Assembly (NCBI GenBank): GCA_030706145.1
Contig: JAUZPB010000038.1
Coordinates: forward strand, 1-36,571
Length of the DNA: 36,571 nucleotides
Reading direction: 5' to 3'
DNA from: Bacteroidota bacterium
GTDB taxonomy: Bacteria > Bacteroidota > Ignavibacteria > Ignavibacteriales > SURF-24
Of this stretch, positions 8,244 to 16,113 are shown one piece after another. Under the pieces are notes generated by a model. The model saw only the letters and a list, made by a program, of their open reading frames with translations, made no database searches and was not told the DNA's origin. The translations under genes and the position numbers were made by a program. Each line of letters opens with the position of its first letter. The stretch's first letter is position 1.

Positions 8244-9265
8244 CAGAACATTACCTGACATTCAAAGCTCACTTTTGAACCAATGGTACTATAAGCCGAA
8301 TTAGAGCGATTTCTTGAAAGCAGCAGATCACCATTTATTCTGAGGCGTAAGTCCTTATCGAGATAAATATTTCCACCTGTAATAATCTCAAAAGTGTGAG
8401 AATACTTTTCTTTGCTATCCGGAAAGAATACACCTGCAAGAAGGACAGGTTCAATGGTCTTTATAACTTCTCCATCAATATGGATTGAAAGAGCATTTAT
8501 TGATTTTAGGCCAAATGCATATATGTTGCCTCCAAAACCAGACTGCACATGTCTAAGACTTTCAAAAGGATCTTTTACATACATCATTTCGACTGAGGAA
8601 CTAAATGAATTTTTCTCATAGGTTAGATCAGCACTAAAGCCGCTGGCATTCTGAGGATACTCACCTCCAAGATGCTGGAAAAGATAATTAAGTGACCAAA
8701 TGAGGTCATCATTATGGAAAGAAAATCTGGCGGCAAGACAAGTATTAAGAGAGTTATCTCTCATTACTGCAAGGGCATAAGAATATGGAAATTCGGGGCG
8801 TTTTTTATTGTAGTTATAATAAGCTTCAAGACTTATACTACGGCCTGCATAGCCAAGGTCGGCCACAGAACTCTGAATAAAACTTCTTCCAATTGTAAGG
8901 AGATCTTCAGTATTTACCAGCTGTTCCAAACCGAATGGCTTTTTAATATTGCCAGCCTTAAACTTCATATATTTCAGATAATCGAACTTTACAGAAAACT
9001 CACGTAAGACAAGTCTTTCATCTTCCGAGCTGCCACGCATGTCAAGCTGTGCGTCAATGTGTTTGTTTATTTTTACATCAGCCTGAAGCTTTCCTTCATA
9101 GTAAGCTTCCTGGTTATAATCTCTTAAAACATTTCTGTCATAGATTTTATAACCTGTAGCTCCATAACCGCTGAATTTTATCTTCTCTTGTGAAAATGTA
9201 GTCTCCTGAAAAAAGTTAAGCAGTATAAAAAAAAGCGATATGAGATAATTTTTATAAAGTTTCAC
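8243..9265 (-). CDS. Outer-membrane beta-barrel, phosphate-selective porin (OprO/OprP)-like
   Basis: 340 residues with signal peptide MKLYKNYLISLFFILLNFF...FSQ and alternating amphipathic strands to the C-terminus, which ends with a strand and terminal Phe (SFECQVMF). The segment DERLVLREFSVKFDY...MKFKAGNIKKPFGLEQL resembles the OprO/OprP family, where strands are followed by a VGQxKxPFGLE-type turn. The start is GTG at 9265, in the junction TAGTG with the DUF4956 stop; the downstream stop overlaps the CotH ATG. These one-base junctions imply strict translational coupling. A phosphate or anion channel would fit a polyphosphate/phosphorylation operon, but substrate specificity cannot be read from the sequence. 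It is shorter than classical OprP. Confidence 0.75.
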   Translation of the reverse strand: MKLYKNYLISLFFILLNFFQETTFSQEKIKFSGYGATGYKIYDRNVLRDYNQEAYYEGKLQADVKINKHIDAQLDMRGSSEDERLVLREFSVKFDYLKYMKFKAGNIKKPFGLEQLVNTEDLLTIGRSFIQSSVADLGYAGRSISLEAYYNYNKKRPEFPYSYALAVMRDNSLNTCLAARFSFHNDDLIWSLNYLFQHLGGEYPQNASGFSADLTYEKNSFSSSVEMMYVKDPFESLRHVQSGFGGNIYAFGLKSINALSIHIDGEVIKTIEPVLLAGVFFPDSKEKYSHTFEIITGGNIYLDKDLRLRINGDLLLSRNRSNSAYSTIGSKVSFECQVMF

Positions 9266-9942
9266 TATGAGATTGTCCCGAATTTTAAGACTGTCAGTTG
9301 CCCTTGAGTTGAGTTAAAGAGTTTATTGACAAAACCCTGGACAGTTTTATTCTTCTTAAGGAGAACTTTATAGTCAATAATTGCTTTTTTATCATCAATC
9401 GCTATTATACTCACTATTTCCCAATGTGCAATATCATCATTAAAAGTACTTTCAACAATTTCGCGACCACTGGTTACCTCATTTACTCTAACGCTAAGTA
9501 TATTTCCATTCTGCATTGTCACACTTTTGCCAAAATCCAATTTCCAGAATACCAGGATCACCAATGAAATAAACAAAGTTGCGGATATTGCCACAGTATA
9601 TTGCTGCAATCCACATGTAAGGCCAATTGCCATTTCGAAAAAGATATAAGCAGTATCCTGGGGATTATCTAATCTGGTACGAAAACGAATAATCGAGACC
9701 GCCCCTACCAGTCCAAAAGCACCAGCTAAGTTATTCCCTATTACCAGCATTACCGATGTAACGACTAAGCTTAAGAAGATCAATGTTTGAATAAAGTCCT
9801 GGTCATATCCATTCTTTTTATGTGTCAACATATAAATTCTGAGAACAACCAATGACAGGATTGTTGTTAAGAAAAAGCTAATAAATACTTGTGTCCAGTT
9901 GTAAGTAATATTTACAGATGATAAGAGTTTAATTATTTCCAT
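9265..9942 (-). CDS. DUF4956 integral membrane protein
   Basis: 225 residues. Three or four membrane helices fill roughly residues 20-130, followed by a soluble C-terminal alpha/beta domain. The DUF4956 signature is plain: NNLAGAFGLVGAVSIIRFR and then TRLDNPQDTAYIFFEMAIGL, the conserved RFRT-DP-DTA-F core. DUF4956 proteins are commonly encoded beside VTC-domain polyphosphate polymerases and CotH proteins. A membrane partner that helps polyphosphate synthesis or transfer is an attractive but unproven role. It starts 10 bp after the VTC gene and overlaps the barrel gene by one base. Confidence 0.88.
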   Translation of the reverse strand: MEIIKLLSSVNITYNWTQVFISFFLTTILSLVVLRIYMLTHKKNGYDQDFIQTLIFLSLVVTSVMLVIGNNLAGAFGLVGAVSIIRFRTRLDNPQDTAYIFFEMAIGLTCGLQQYTVAISATLFISLVILVFWKLDFGKSVTMQNGNILSVRVNEVTSGREIVESTFNDDIAHWEIVSIIAIDDKKAIIDYKVLLKKNKTVQGFVNKLFNSTQGQLTVLKFGTIS

Positions 9943-9952
9943 ATATTTTCAT

Positions 9953-10783
9953 TTAATTTAGTTCTACAAGATGGAGACCACCAAGGGTTTTCGTCTCATT
10001 TATACAGTTATTGATTTTTAGCTCACGAATTGAATCGCAGTACTTTGAGAAATGCTGTTTTTTTAAAGCATTATATTTCAGCAATGAAGTCAGCCAGGAC
10101 GGCATTTGACCTGCGTGCTTAATCTCCATAATCATAAAGTCAGAGGGTTTTCTGAAAGGAAGTCTTACTATGCTATTACTACTATTATGCATACTCAGAA
10201 ATTCCAGTTGGGAATCAAAAGTAATTCTAAGTGACTTTTCATTATTTTCAAAGGCTTCTCTATAATATGAAACTGATGTAACAGGTTCTAATTCATATTT
10301 TCTTTTATTACCTATAATTTCACTATAAATTGTGATTAGTTTATCAGTTCTTAATCCTTTATTATGGAAGAATACAGAATCGGGAATCTGCTGGTCCGGA
10401 ATACTGTAAATTAGATCCATATCAGTTTTAAAACGATCTTTTATGGTTGTTGAACTAATCTTCTTCTTTATTTCAAAAAAGCCTACTCCCTTAAAATTTC
10501 TATCTTTTTCGTACTGTCTAAAACGGATCTTGAACCTTGGATTTATTTTGTTCATATGATCATTGAAACATTTCAATTCTTTATTATCAAAATAGACGGA
10601 CCTTATAAAAGGATTTTTAGCTGCTTTTTCATCAAAAGGCATATAAAATGCAATTTGTCCTTTAAGAATATCAGCTATTATTGAGTTTACCAGGTATTTC
10701 ACTTCCATTCTCTTAAACTGGAATTCCTGAGTTTGAGGTTTGGTATATTTTTTTAATTCAATAATACTTGCTGTATCAAACAT
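9953..10783 (-). CDS. VTC-domain protein (polyphosphate polymerase-like)
   Basis: 276 residues from the ATG at 10783, preceded by AAGGA about nine bases upstream. A longer reading from 10897 would add a 38-residue stretch that runs through upstream repeats and has no ribosome site, so I reject it. The VTC tunnel residues can be followed: KRMEVKYLV near the start, IRSVYFDN, the basic KIRFRQY, FFEIKKK, RKYELEPVTSVSYYREAFE, LRITFD and the metal-binding IMEIKHAG. In yeast Vtc4 this triphosphate-tunnel fold makes polyphosphate from ATP. Bacterial homologues are annotated as polyphosphate polymerase domain proteins. It is the first gene of the minus-strand operon. No SPX domain is present. Confidence 0.88.
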   Translation of the reverse strand: MFDTASIIELKKYTKPQTQEFQFKRMEVKYLVNSIIADILKGQIAFYMPFDEKAAKNPFIRSVYFDNKELKCFNDHMNKINPRFKIRFRQYEKDRNFKGVGFFEIKKKISSTTIKDRFKTDMDLIYSIPDQQIPDSVFFHNKGLRTDKLITIYSEIIGNKRKYELEPVTSVSYYREAFENNEKSLRITFDSQLEFLSMHNSSNSIVRLPFRKPSDFMIMEIKHAGQMPSWLTSLLKYNALKKQHFSKYCDSIRELKINNCINETKTLGGLHLVELN

Positions 10784-11019
10784 AAATATTTTCCTTGCGC
10801 CAGTTTTTGTTATAATTATTAAAACCAAACGGCAAGCCAAGACTTTATTTGACAAAAAGAAAGGAAATATGAGGCATAACTGCTTAAATAAAAGCAATTC
10901 CTTATTATTACTTCTTAAATAAAAGCAGTTAATTATATTTAAGAGAATGGAAGTGATGATTTAATGAAAGGTAAAAGGAAGGGAATAGTTTTGTAACCAG
11001 AGTGTAAGCAGTAATAATC
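10784..11019. promoter_or_regulatory. Upstream region of the VTC operon
   Basis: 236 bases without a gene, between the 2H-phosphoesterase-like gene and the VTC operon, both on the minus strand. It is AT-rich and holds the duplicated element at 10878-10930 described separately. I see no convincing terminator hairpin with a T-tract for the upstream gene, so read-through is possible. Confidence 0.5.
10878..10930. repeat. Duplicated semi-palindromic element upstream of the VTC operon
   Basis: CTTAAATAAAAGCARTT occurs at 10883-10899 and again at 10914-10930 with one difference, exactly 31 bp apart (about three helical turns). Each copy is the right part of a palindrome: AACTGCTT, AAATAA, AAGCAATT at 10878-10899 with one mismatch, and a weaker version (two mismatches) at 10909-10930. 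The elements lie about 95-150 bp upstream of the VTC start. Two same-side binding sites for a dimeric regulator are the natural reading. Confidence 0.55.
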
Positions 11020-11691
11020 TCATAATCGGATTCGTTGTATTATTCTTTTGGTTTGAGAAGAATTATACCAGTCGTGTTCTACTAGCTCAAAGTTAGTAAT
11101 TTCTTCTATTCCCAATTCTGTATCTTTATTATTTTCAATTGTTTCATTGAATTTTGTAGGATTTTGCAAGGCTTTCCTGAAGCGGACAAATGTTGCATGT
11201 GAGGATTCTGATTCATAGCGCTCATCATTTGTTAGGCTATAACTGTTCATCAGTTCTCTAATATTCTTTCTTATTAAAACTAACACGTTGTTATCAAATC
11301 CCTTTATTAGGCCTGCACTCCTGCTGAAAACAACTCCCTTCAATTCAATGTTAAATGCCCTAATTTTATCTACAGCCCTCTTTGAAATTTCAAGAAAAGC
11401 ATCTTCAAGCGAAGAATTTCTCTGATATTCATTTTTTGCATGAATAAAATCAAAAATCGTAATGTGAAGGTCGTCAAAATTATAATAATATTGGTTTGGA
11501 TCGACATTTGAGAAAACATTGACCAGGTGCTCATATGAAGTAAATATTTGTTTAATAGGAATTATGAGTGAGATCCCTCTACGTAGGTCAGGTTTCCCAC
11601 TTGTCAGGACTTTGTCAATATCAATATTACCCGATTCCAAATAACTTTTATTATTCAAATAGATTTGATTGTATAACTCAGCAGAGCTCAA
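11020..11691 (-). CDS. 2H phosphoesterase-like protein (LigT / 2'-5' RNA ligase superfamily)
   Basis: 223 residues, soluble, no signal peptide. Two HxT motifs sit about 90 residues apart: DDLHITIF (His76, Thr78) and SSHATFVRF (His165, Thr167). Each is embedded in a predicted beta-strand, which is the hallmark of the two-histidine phosphoesterase superfamily. Members hydrolyse cyclic phosphodiesters, 2'-5' linkages or cyclic nucleotides. It lies 236 bp upstream of the VTC operon on the same strand and divergent from the sensor kinase at 11998. The substrate is unknown; family assignment rests on the paired motifs and their spacing. Confidence 0.65.
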   Translation of the reverse strand: MSSAELYNQIYLNNKSYLESGNIDIDKVLTSGKPDLRRGISLIIPIKQIFTSYEHLVNVFSNVDPNQYYYNFDDLHITIFDFIHAKNEYQRNSSLEDAFLEISKRAVDKIRAFNIELKGVVFSRSAGLIKGFDNNVLVLIRKNIRELMNSYSLTNDERYESESSHATFVRFRKALQNPTKFNETIENNKDTELGIEEITNFELVEHDWYNSSQTKRIIQRIRL

Positions 11692-11866
11692 TGTTATTAT
11701 TCCTTATTTGATATCTTAAGGTGGATAATTTTGTAATTAAAAAGGGAAAGCATATTAAAGTAAGAATGACTTTAATAACAGATTACAATATTCAGTTACT
11801 CCCTGATTAATTATTATTAACCAGCATAAGATTTTTCGTAATATGCTCAATTAAAAAAATATAAAA

Positions 11867-11893
11867 CTTGCAAAATTTCTTTGCAATTGCAAG
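11867..11893. repeat. Inverted repeat in the divergent intergenic region
   Basis: CTTGCAA at 11867-11873 is mirrored by TTGCAAG at 11887-11893, separated by 13 bases, in the 306-bp region between the 2H-phosphoesterase-like gene and the kinase at 11998. The rest of that region is AT-rich and I see no gene in it. It could be an operator for either divergent gene. Confidence 0.35.
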
Positions 11894-11937
11894 GGAAAGT
11901 GTATCAATTCGATCTATCAACTTAGGCTAAAAATTGC

Positions 11938-11966
11938 TTGACATAAAAAGCACTAAATTGTATTTT
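11938..11966 (+). promoter_or_regulatory. Likely sigma-70-type promoter of the kinase/regulator operon
   Basis: TTGACA at 11938-11943, then 17 bases, then TATTTT at 11961-11966. It lies about 30 bp before the start codon at 11998, with the ribosome site AAGGAG (11982-11987) between. The spacing is ideal for a primary-sigma promoter; the -10 is imperfect and the 5' leader would be short. Confidence 0.45.
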
Positions 11967-11997
11967 CATTTTGGCTTTTGCAAGGAGACTATATAAC

Positions 11998-13851
11998 ATG
12001 GAAGATCTCAATACTATCGCCAGTGAAATAGCATTAATGCTAAATGCCATGCATAGCGGAATAGCAATAATTAACCCAGATGGTAAGATAGTACGCTGTA
12101 ATAATTGTCTTGCTAACATAATTGATAGATCAGAATCAGAGATCCTAACTCTGCATTGTTATGAAGCTATCCACAATATGGCTGAGCGCCCTAAAAATTG
12201 TGCATTCCTAAAGGCCTGTGAAGATCATAAGACGCACTTCTATGAAATAGAAAGAAAGGGTAAGACCTATGAAGTATCGGTTGATCCGATCATAGATGAT
12301 AATAAGGTAGTGGGTGCTGTACATATATTAAATGATATTACTGAGCGAAAACAAGCCCAGGAGGCTTTTCAGACTGCCCACCAAAGATTACTTGACGTAG
12401 TTGAACTACTTCCAGATGCTGCTTTTATACTGGGTCAAGATAAAAAAGTCTTCGCATGGAATCATGCGCTTGAGCAGATGACAGGTATAAAAAAGGAAGA
12501 AGTACTTGGGAAAGACGATTTCATTTATGCGCTTCCTGTTTGGGGACAAAGAATCCCTTTACTAATAGACTTTCTTGATATGGATTTTGAAGCTGAAAAG
12601 AAGCGATATAAATACTTAAAGAGAACCGGAAACAAAGTCTATGGAGAAGCCTTTATTCCTCATTTCAATGGCGGCAATGGTGCTTATTTAACAATGACAG
12701 CTACCCCGCTTTATGATATAGATGGTTCAAGATTTGGTTCCATAGAAATCATACGGGATATAACGGAAATAAAGCAGGCAGAAATAGCGATAGTTGAAAG
12801 TGAAAACAAATACAGAACGCTTTTCGAATCTGCTTCAGAGGGAATAATTTTAATAAACGACAATAAAATAGTCGACTGCAATCTTCAAGCGATCCGGTTA
12901 TTTAGATGCTCCAAAGAGGGGCTTATTGGTAAAACACCCATTGAACTTTCCCCTTTACAACAAGCTAGCGGTATACTATCAGAAGAAGTTGCTCTAAAGC
13001 AAATAGAAACAGTTTTAAAAGGTGAACTTCAGTGTTTTGAGTGGATACACAAAAGGCCGGATGGCAGCTGTTTTAACGCAGAAGTAAATCTCAACTGTTT
13101 TACAATAGATGGTGAGACCTGTATCCAATCTATGATAAGGGATATTACTGAACGGAAAAGGGTTCAGCAGGAACTTGTTCACTCAAAGCAGCAGCTTAGC
13201 GCTTTAGCAAATCACTTACAAACAATTCGTGAAAGTGAAAGAGCTACAATAGCAAGGGAGATACATGATGATCTTGGACAACAGCTTACAGCAATTAAGA
13301 TTGAACTTGCATGGATCACGGGAAGGATTCCTCTTTCTGAAGAAGAATTAAAAAATGAACTGATATCAATAGAGCAGATAGTTGACAGCCTGGTTGAAAG
13401 TGTGCAGAAGATCTCTTCTGAACTTAGGCCTGGTCTTTTAGATGATCTAGGGTTAATACCAGCGATCAGGTGGCAATTTAATGAGTTTGTAAAGAAGACT
13501 AAAATGAATGGAGATATCTCACTGCCTGATGAAGATCTCAGATTTGATGATAAACTATGTATTCAGCTATTTCGTGTTTTTCAGGAATCTCTTACAAACA
13601 TTGCAAGACATTCTGAAGCTACACATGTAAAAGTAGAGTTAAAACATCAAATGGACGAGCTTTTATTGTTAATTGAAGACAATGGTAAAGGAATTACGGA
13701 GGAGCAAATAAACTCATCAAAATCCTTAGGCCTACTGGGAATGTGTGAAAGAATAAGATCTGCAGAAGGAAATATTACAATATCAGGTAAGCCTGGCCTT
13801 GGTACTAAAGTTTGTATAAATTTACCTATTAAGACAGAGGGACAATTATGA
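11998..13851 (+). CDS. PAS-PAS-PAS sensor histidine kinase, NarX/LiaS type (HisKA_3)
   Basis: 617 residues from the ATG at 11998, which has AAGGAG ten bases upstream; an upstream TTG at 11971 would place the ribosome site inside the gene. Three PAS domains lie at about 10-115, 130-250 and 265-385, with two DITERK and one DITEIK ending, typical PAS-to-coiled-coil junctions. Then come a HisKA_3 dimerisation helix with REIHDDLGQQL (His423 phosphorylated) and a HATPase domain with the N-box (ESLTNIARHS) and GKGITEEQ, GLLGMCERI. There is no transmembrane segment or signal peptide, so it senses a cytoplasmic ligand. The stop overlaps the response-regulator start by four bases (ATGA), so the two form a cognate pair. 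Confidence 0.92.
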   Translation: MEDLNTIASEIALMLNAMHSGIAIINPDGKIVRCNNCLANIIDRSESEILTLHCYEAIHNMAERPKNCAFLKACEDHKTHFYEIERKGKTYEVSVDPIIDDNKVVGAVHILNDITERKQAQEAFQTAHQRLLDVVELLPDAAFILGQDKKVFAWNHALEQMTGIKKEEVLGKDDFIYALPVWGQRIPLLIDFLDMDFEAEKKRYKYLKRTGNKVYGEAFIPHFNGGNGAYLTMTATPLYDIDGSRFGSIEIIRDITEIKQAEIAIVESENKYRTLFESASEGIILINDNKIVDCNLQAIRLFRCSKEGLIGKTPIELSPLQQASGILSEEVALKQIETVLKGELQCFEWIHKRPDGSCFNAEVNLNCFTIDGETCIQSMIRDITERKRVQQELVHSKQQLSALANHLQTIRESERATIAREIHDDLGQQLTAIKIELAWITGRIPLSEEELKNELISIEQIVDSLVESVQKISSELRPGLLDDLGLIPAIRWQFNEFVKKTKMNGDISLPDEDLRFDDKLCIQLFRVFQESLTNIARHSEATHVKVELKHQMDELLLLIEDNGKGITEEQINSSKSLGLLGMCERIRSAEGNITISGKPGLGTKVCINLPIKTEGQL

Positions 13852-14477
13852 AAATACTAATAGCAGATGATCACGCAATTGTAAGGACCGGATTCCACAA
13901 GATAATTGAAGATTATTCTGGTAATCTTATGGTAGATGAAGCTGAAGATGGTATTGAGGTCCTTGATAAGTTAAAAGAATCTAAATATGACCTGATAATA
14001 CTTGATATTAATATGCCTAATAAAAATGGTCTAGATACATTAAAGGAAATAAAACTAATAAATTCGGACCAGAAAGTAATCATATTAAGCATGTATTCCG
14101 ATGAGCAATATGCAATGCGTGCTTTCAAAGCCGGAGCCTCGGGGTATTTAAATAAAACAATGGCTCCTAAGATATTAAACCAGGCTATTAAGAAGGTGCT
14201 AAATGGCGGGAAATATATAAGTCCGGATTTTGCTGAAAAAATGCTTGATATTTTTGAACCTTCATCTGATAAACTACCACATCAACTCTTAAGTGACAGA
14301 GAATTTCAGATCTTTAATTTAGTTGTTCAAGGGAAATCGACAACTGAAATAGCCGGTGAGCTTTGCCTAAGTGTAAAGACAGTAAGTACACACCGTAAGC
14401 ATATTCTTGAGAAAATGGGAATGAAGAATAACACTCAGCTTATTCAGTATGCTATCACAAACAGTCTGATCATATAA
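13848..14477 (+). CDS. NarL/FixJ-family response regulator
   Basis: 209 residues. The N-terminal receiver has the acidic pair Asp7-Asp8, phospho-acceptor Asp53 (LILDINMP), the Ser/Thr position in ILSMYS and the conserved Lys in YLNKTMAP. The C-terminal LuxR-type helix-turn-helix reads LLSDREFQIFNLVVQGKST, then TEIAGELCLSVKTVSTHRKHILEKM. It is the partner of the overlapping kinase. The next two signalling genes have repeated palindromic elements in front of them, which I take as candidate binding sites for this protein. Confidence 0.93.
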   Translation: MKILIADDHAIVRTGFHKIIEDYSGNLMVDEAEDGIEVLDKLKESKYDLIILDINMPNKNGLDTLKEIKLINSDQKVIILSMYSDEQYAMRAFKAGASGYLNKTMAPKILNQAIKKVLNGGKYISPDFAEKMLDIFEPSSDKLPHQLLSDREFQIFNLVVQGKSTTEIAGELCLSVKTVSTHRKHILEKMGMKNNTQLIQYAITNSLII

Positions 14478-14488
14478 ACAGCTATATA

Positions 14489-14600
14489 TAGGATAATTCC
14501 TACATAATATCAGATTTAATCCTACCTATTATTCAGCATTAGTGCTATTGGTTTTTCCGATAAGTCCGATTTACAGTTGTATTGCTTAAAAGTAATTTTC
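14489..14600 (+). promoter_or_regulatory. Promoter with phased TCCTA operators, upstream of the short kinase
   Basis: The palindrome TAGGATAATTCCTA occupies 14489-14502. TCCTA steps follow at 14498 and 14520 with a variant TGCTA at 14543 (22 and 23 bp apart). GATAAGTCCGATTTAC starts at 14559, 16 bp after the last step, and a -10-like TAATTTTC starts 34 bp further on at 14593. The same layout, with the same 16- and 34-bp distances, occurs before the receiver gene at 15702, which is why I call it a regulated promoter. The regulator is probably the NarL-type protein encoded just upstream. Confidence 0.6.
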
Positions 14601-14675
14601 AAATGAAAATATATCTAACAATGACAAAGTAAATTATTTCTAAAACAATTGAAATATCAAAGGAAAATCCAAAAG

Positions 14676-15602
14676 ATGAAAAATTCCAATATTTTGTATT
14701 TCAGTCTCCCATTTCCTTTTAGTATACCATTTAGGTTATTAAACAGCAGTTCAGGACTATCATTAAGCAAAATAGATTATAATGAGTGTGATGATTGCGA
14801 AATTGTAAAAAATAGATTTTGCGATAATAATCTACATAGAAATATAGGAAATGGAGATGATAGTATAGAAAGGTTAAAATCAGAATTCTTTTCGCTGATG
14901 TCACACGAGATACGGACACCATTAAATAATATATTAGTCCTTAATGATTTGCTTAGAAATGAGTTTGAGAATTTAGTTACGAGTGAACTTTCAGATGTCT
15001 TCAGAATTATTGAACAATCAGGAAAAAGGATTATAAGAACCTTTGAACTTATGTTATTTTATTCAGAACTAAAGGCAGGCCTATACAGATCAACAGCAGA
15101 AAACCTTTCGGTTTATGAATTTATATGTGATAATCTGTTTCTTGAGTTTAAAGATATTGCACAAAAGAAAAACCTCGGATTTTCTATCAAGGATCTTTCT
15201 GATAGCTCTAAAATCAGTGTCGATCCAAACGCATTATATCAGATACTTAACCTCGTGATTGATAATGCTCTCAAGTTTACTAAAGATGGGTCAGTAGAAA
15301 TCCTTGTTATTTCAGATGAAAATACTGTAATTGTAAGCGTAATGGATTCAGGTATAGGAATAAGTGACAAGTACATGGATAGCATTTTCGAACCTTTTTC
15401 ACAGGAAGAGCATGGGTATACAAGAAGTTATGAGGGCAACGGGCTTGGATTAGCTTTAGTGAAAGAGTACTGTAAGGTCATCAATGCAGAAGTAAGAATA
15501 AAAAGTAAGAAAAACGAAGGTACATGCTTTAATATTATATTAAATGGACAAGGTTCAGAGCATAGGAATATTCCTACACTGTCTAGGAATTATCCTATCT
15601 AA
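14676..15602 (+). CDS. Short HisKA-type sensor histidine kinase
   Basis: 308 residues from the ATG at 14676; a TTG at 14649 would add nine residues but has no better ribosome site. After an N-terminal stretch of about 65 residues with a CDDC pair and no recognised domain comes a HisKA helix (FSLMSHEIRTPLNN, His77 phosphorylated). A complete HATPase domain follows, with NLVIDNALKFTKDG, DSGIGISDKYMDSIFEPF and GNGLGLALVKEYC. No membrane segment or PAS domain is evident, so input may come through a partner protein. A separate promoter region lies before the gene, and the final codons overlap operator-like palindromes of the next promoter. The nearby single-domain receiver (15702) is a possible partner. 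Confidence 0.9.
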   Translation: MKNSNILYFSLPFPFSIPFRLLNSSSGLSLSKIDYNECDDCEIVKNRFCDNNLHRNIGNGDDSIERLKSEFFSLMSHEIRTPLNNILVLNDLLRNEFENLVTSELSDVFRIIEQSGKRIIRTFELMLFYSELKAGLYRSTAENLSVYEFICDNLFLEFKDIAQKKNLGFSIKDLSDSSKISVDPNALYQILNLVIDNALKFTKDGSVEILVISDENTVIVSVMDSGIGISDKYMDSIFEPFSQEEHGYTRSYEGNGLGLALVKEYCKVINAEVRIKSKKNEGTCFNIILNGQGSEHRNIPTLSRNYPI

Positions 15603-15672
15603 TACTCAGAACAATCCTATATGATAATAAGATAAGTCTGATTTACGCTTTACAAAGCCAATATTAAATTAT
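15563..15672 (+). promoter_or_regulatory. Promoter with phased TCCTA operators, upstream of the single-domain receiver
   Basis: Two 14-bp palindromes with TAGGA/TCCTA arms, TAGGAATATTCCTA (15563-15576, perfect) and TAGGAATTATCCTA (15584-15597), lie 21 bp apart inside the last codons of the kinase gene. A TCCTA half-site follows at 15615. GATAAGTCTGATTTAC starts 16 bp later at 15631 and TAAATTAT 34 bp after that at 15665. The arrangement copies the promoter at 14489-14600. Confidence 0.62.
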
Positions 15673-15701
15673 AGCCATAAATAATAAAGGTATGACGATA
15701 A

Positions 15702-16070
15702 ATGGAAATACTGATAGTAGATGACTCAGTTATAATACGAAATAAAATGGCCAAGCTGCTATCAGATATAAAAGCAATCAGCAAGGTTTATACAGCTGAA
15801 GGCGGACATTCCGCCTATGAGCTTCTTAGCAAATGCAAACCTGAACTTATTCTTACAGATATTAGAATGCCTGCTGGAGATGGATTTGAACTTGCACAAA
15901 AGGTAAAATCAGAAATGCCTCAAATTAAAGTAATTTTTTATACAAGCTATGACTTTGAAGAGTTCAGAGATAAAGCAAAAAAAATAGGTGTAGATCATTT
16001 CTTTAATAAATGGAAAGAAACAAAGAATTTGATATCCACTATAGTTGACATTTCTAATGGGAATATATAA
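15702..16070 (+). CDS. Single-domain response regulator (CheY-like receiver)
   Basis: 122 residues, a receiver domain only. Asp7-Asp8 bind Mg, Asp53 (LILTDIRMP) accepts the phosphate, FYTSY gives the Thr switch position and HFFNKWKE the conserved Lys. With no output domain it must act by protein contact or as a phosphate relay or sink, possibly for the short kinase upstream. Its promoter shares the operator architecture of the kinase gene, so both are probably co-regulated. Confidence 0.9.
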   Translation: MEILIVDDSVIIRNKMAKLLSDIKAISKVYTAEGGHSAYELLSKCKPELILTDIRMPAGDGFELAQKVKSEMPQIKVIFYTSYDFEEFRDKAKKIGVDHFFNKWKETKNLISTIVDISNGNI

Positions 16071-16113
16071 ATATTATTCATTTTCATTATAGTAATATAT
16101 CTGCCTATTGTTT

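Noticed and set aside
10784-10897. Extension of the VTC protein by 38 residues.
   Set aside because: It has no ribosome site, runs through the upstream repeats and adds non-family sequence; the ATG at 10783 has AAGGA upstream.
11968-11985. A sigma-54-like TTGGC...TTGC before the kinase at 11998.
   Set aside because: The GG and GC elements are only about five bases apart, far from the required -24/-12 spacing.
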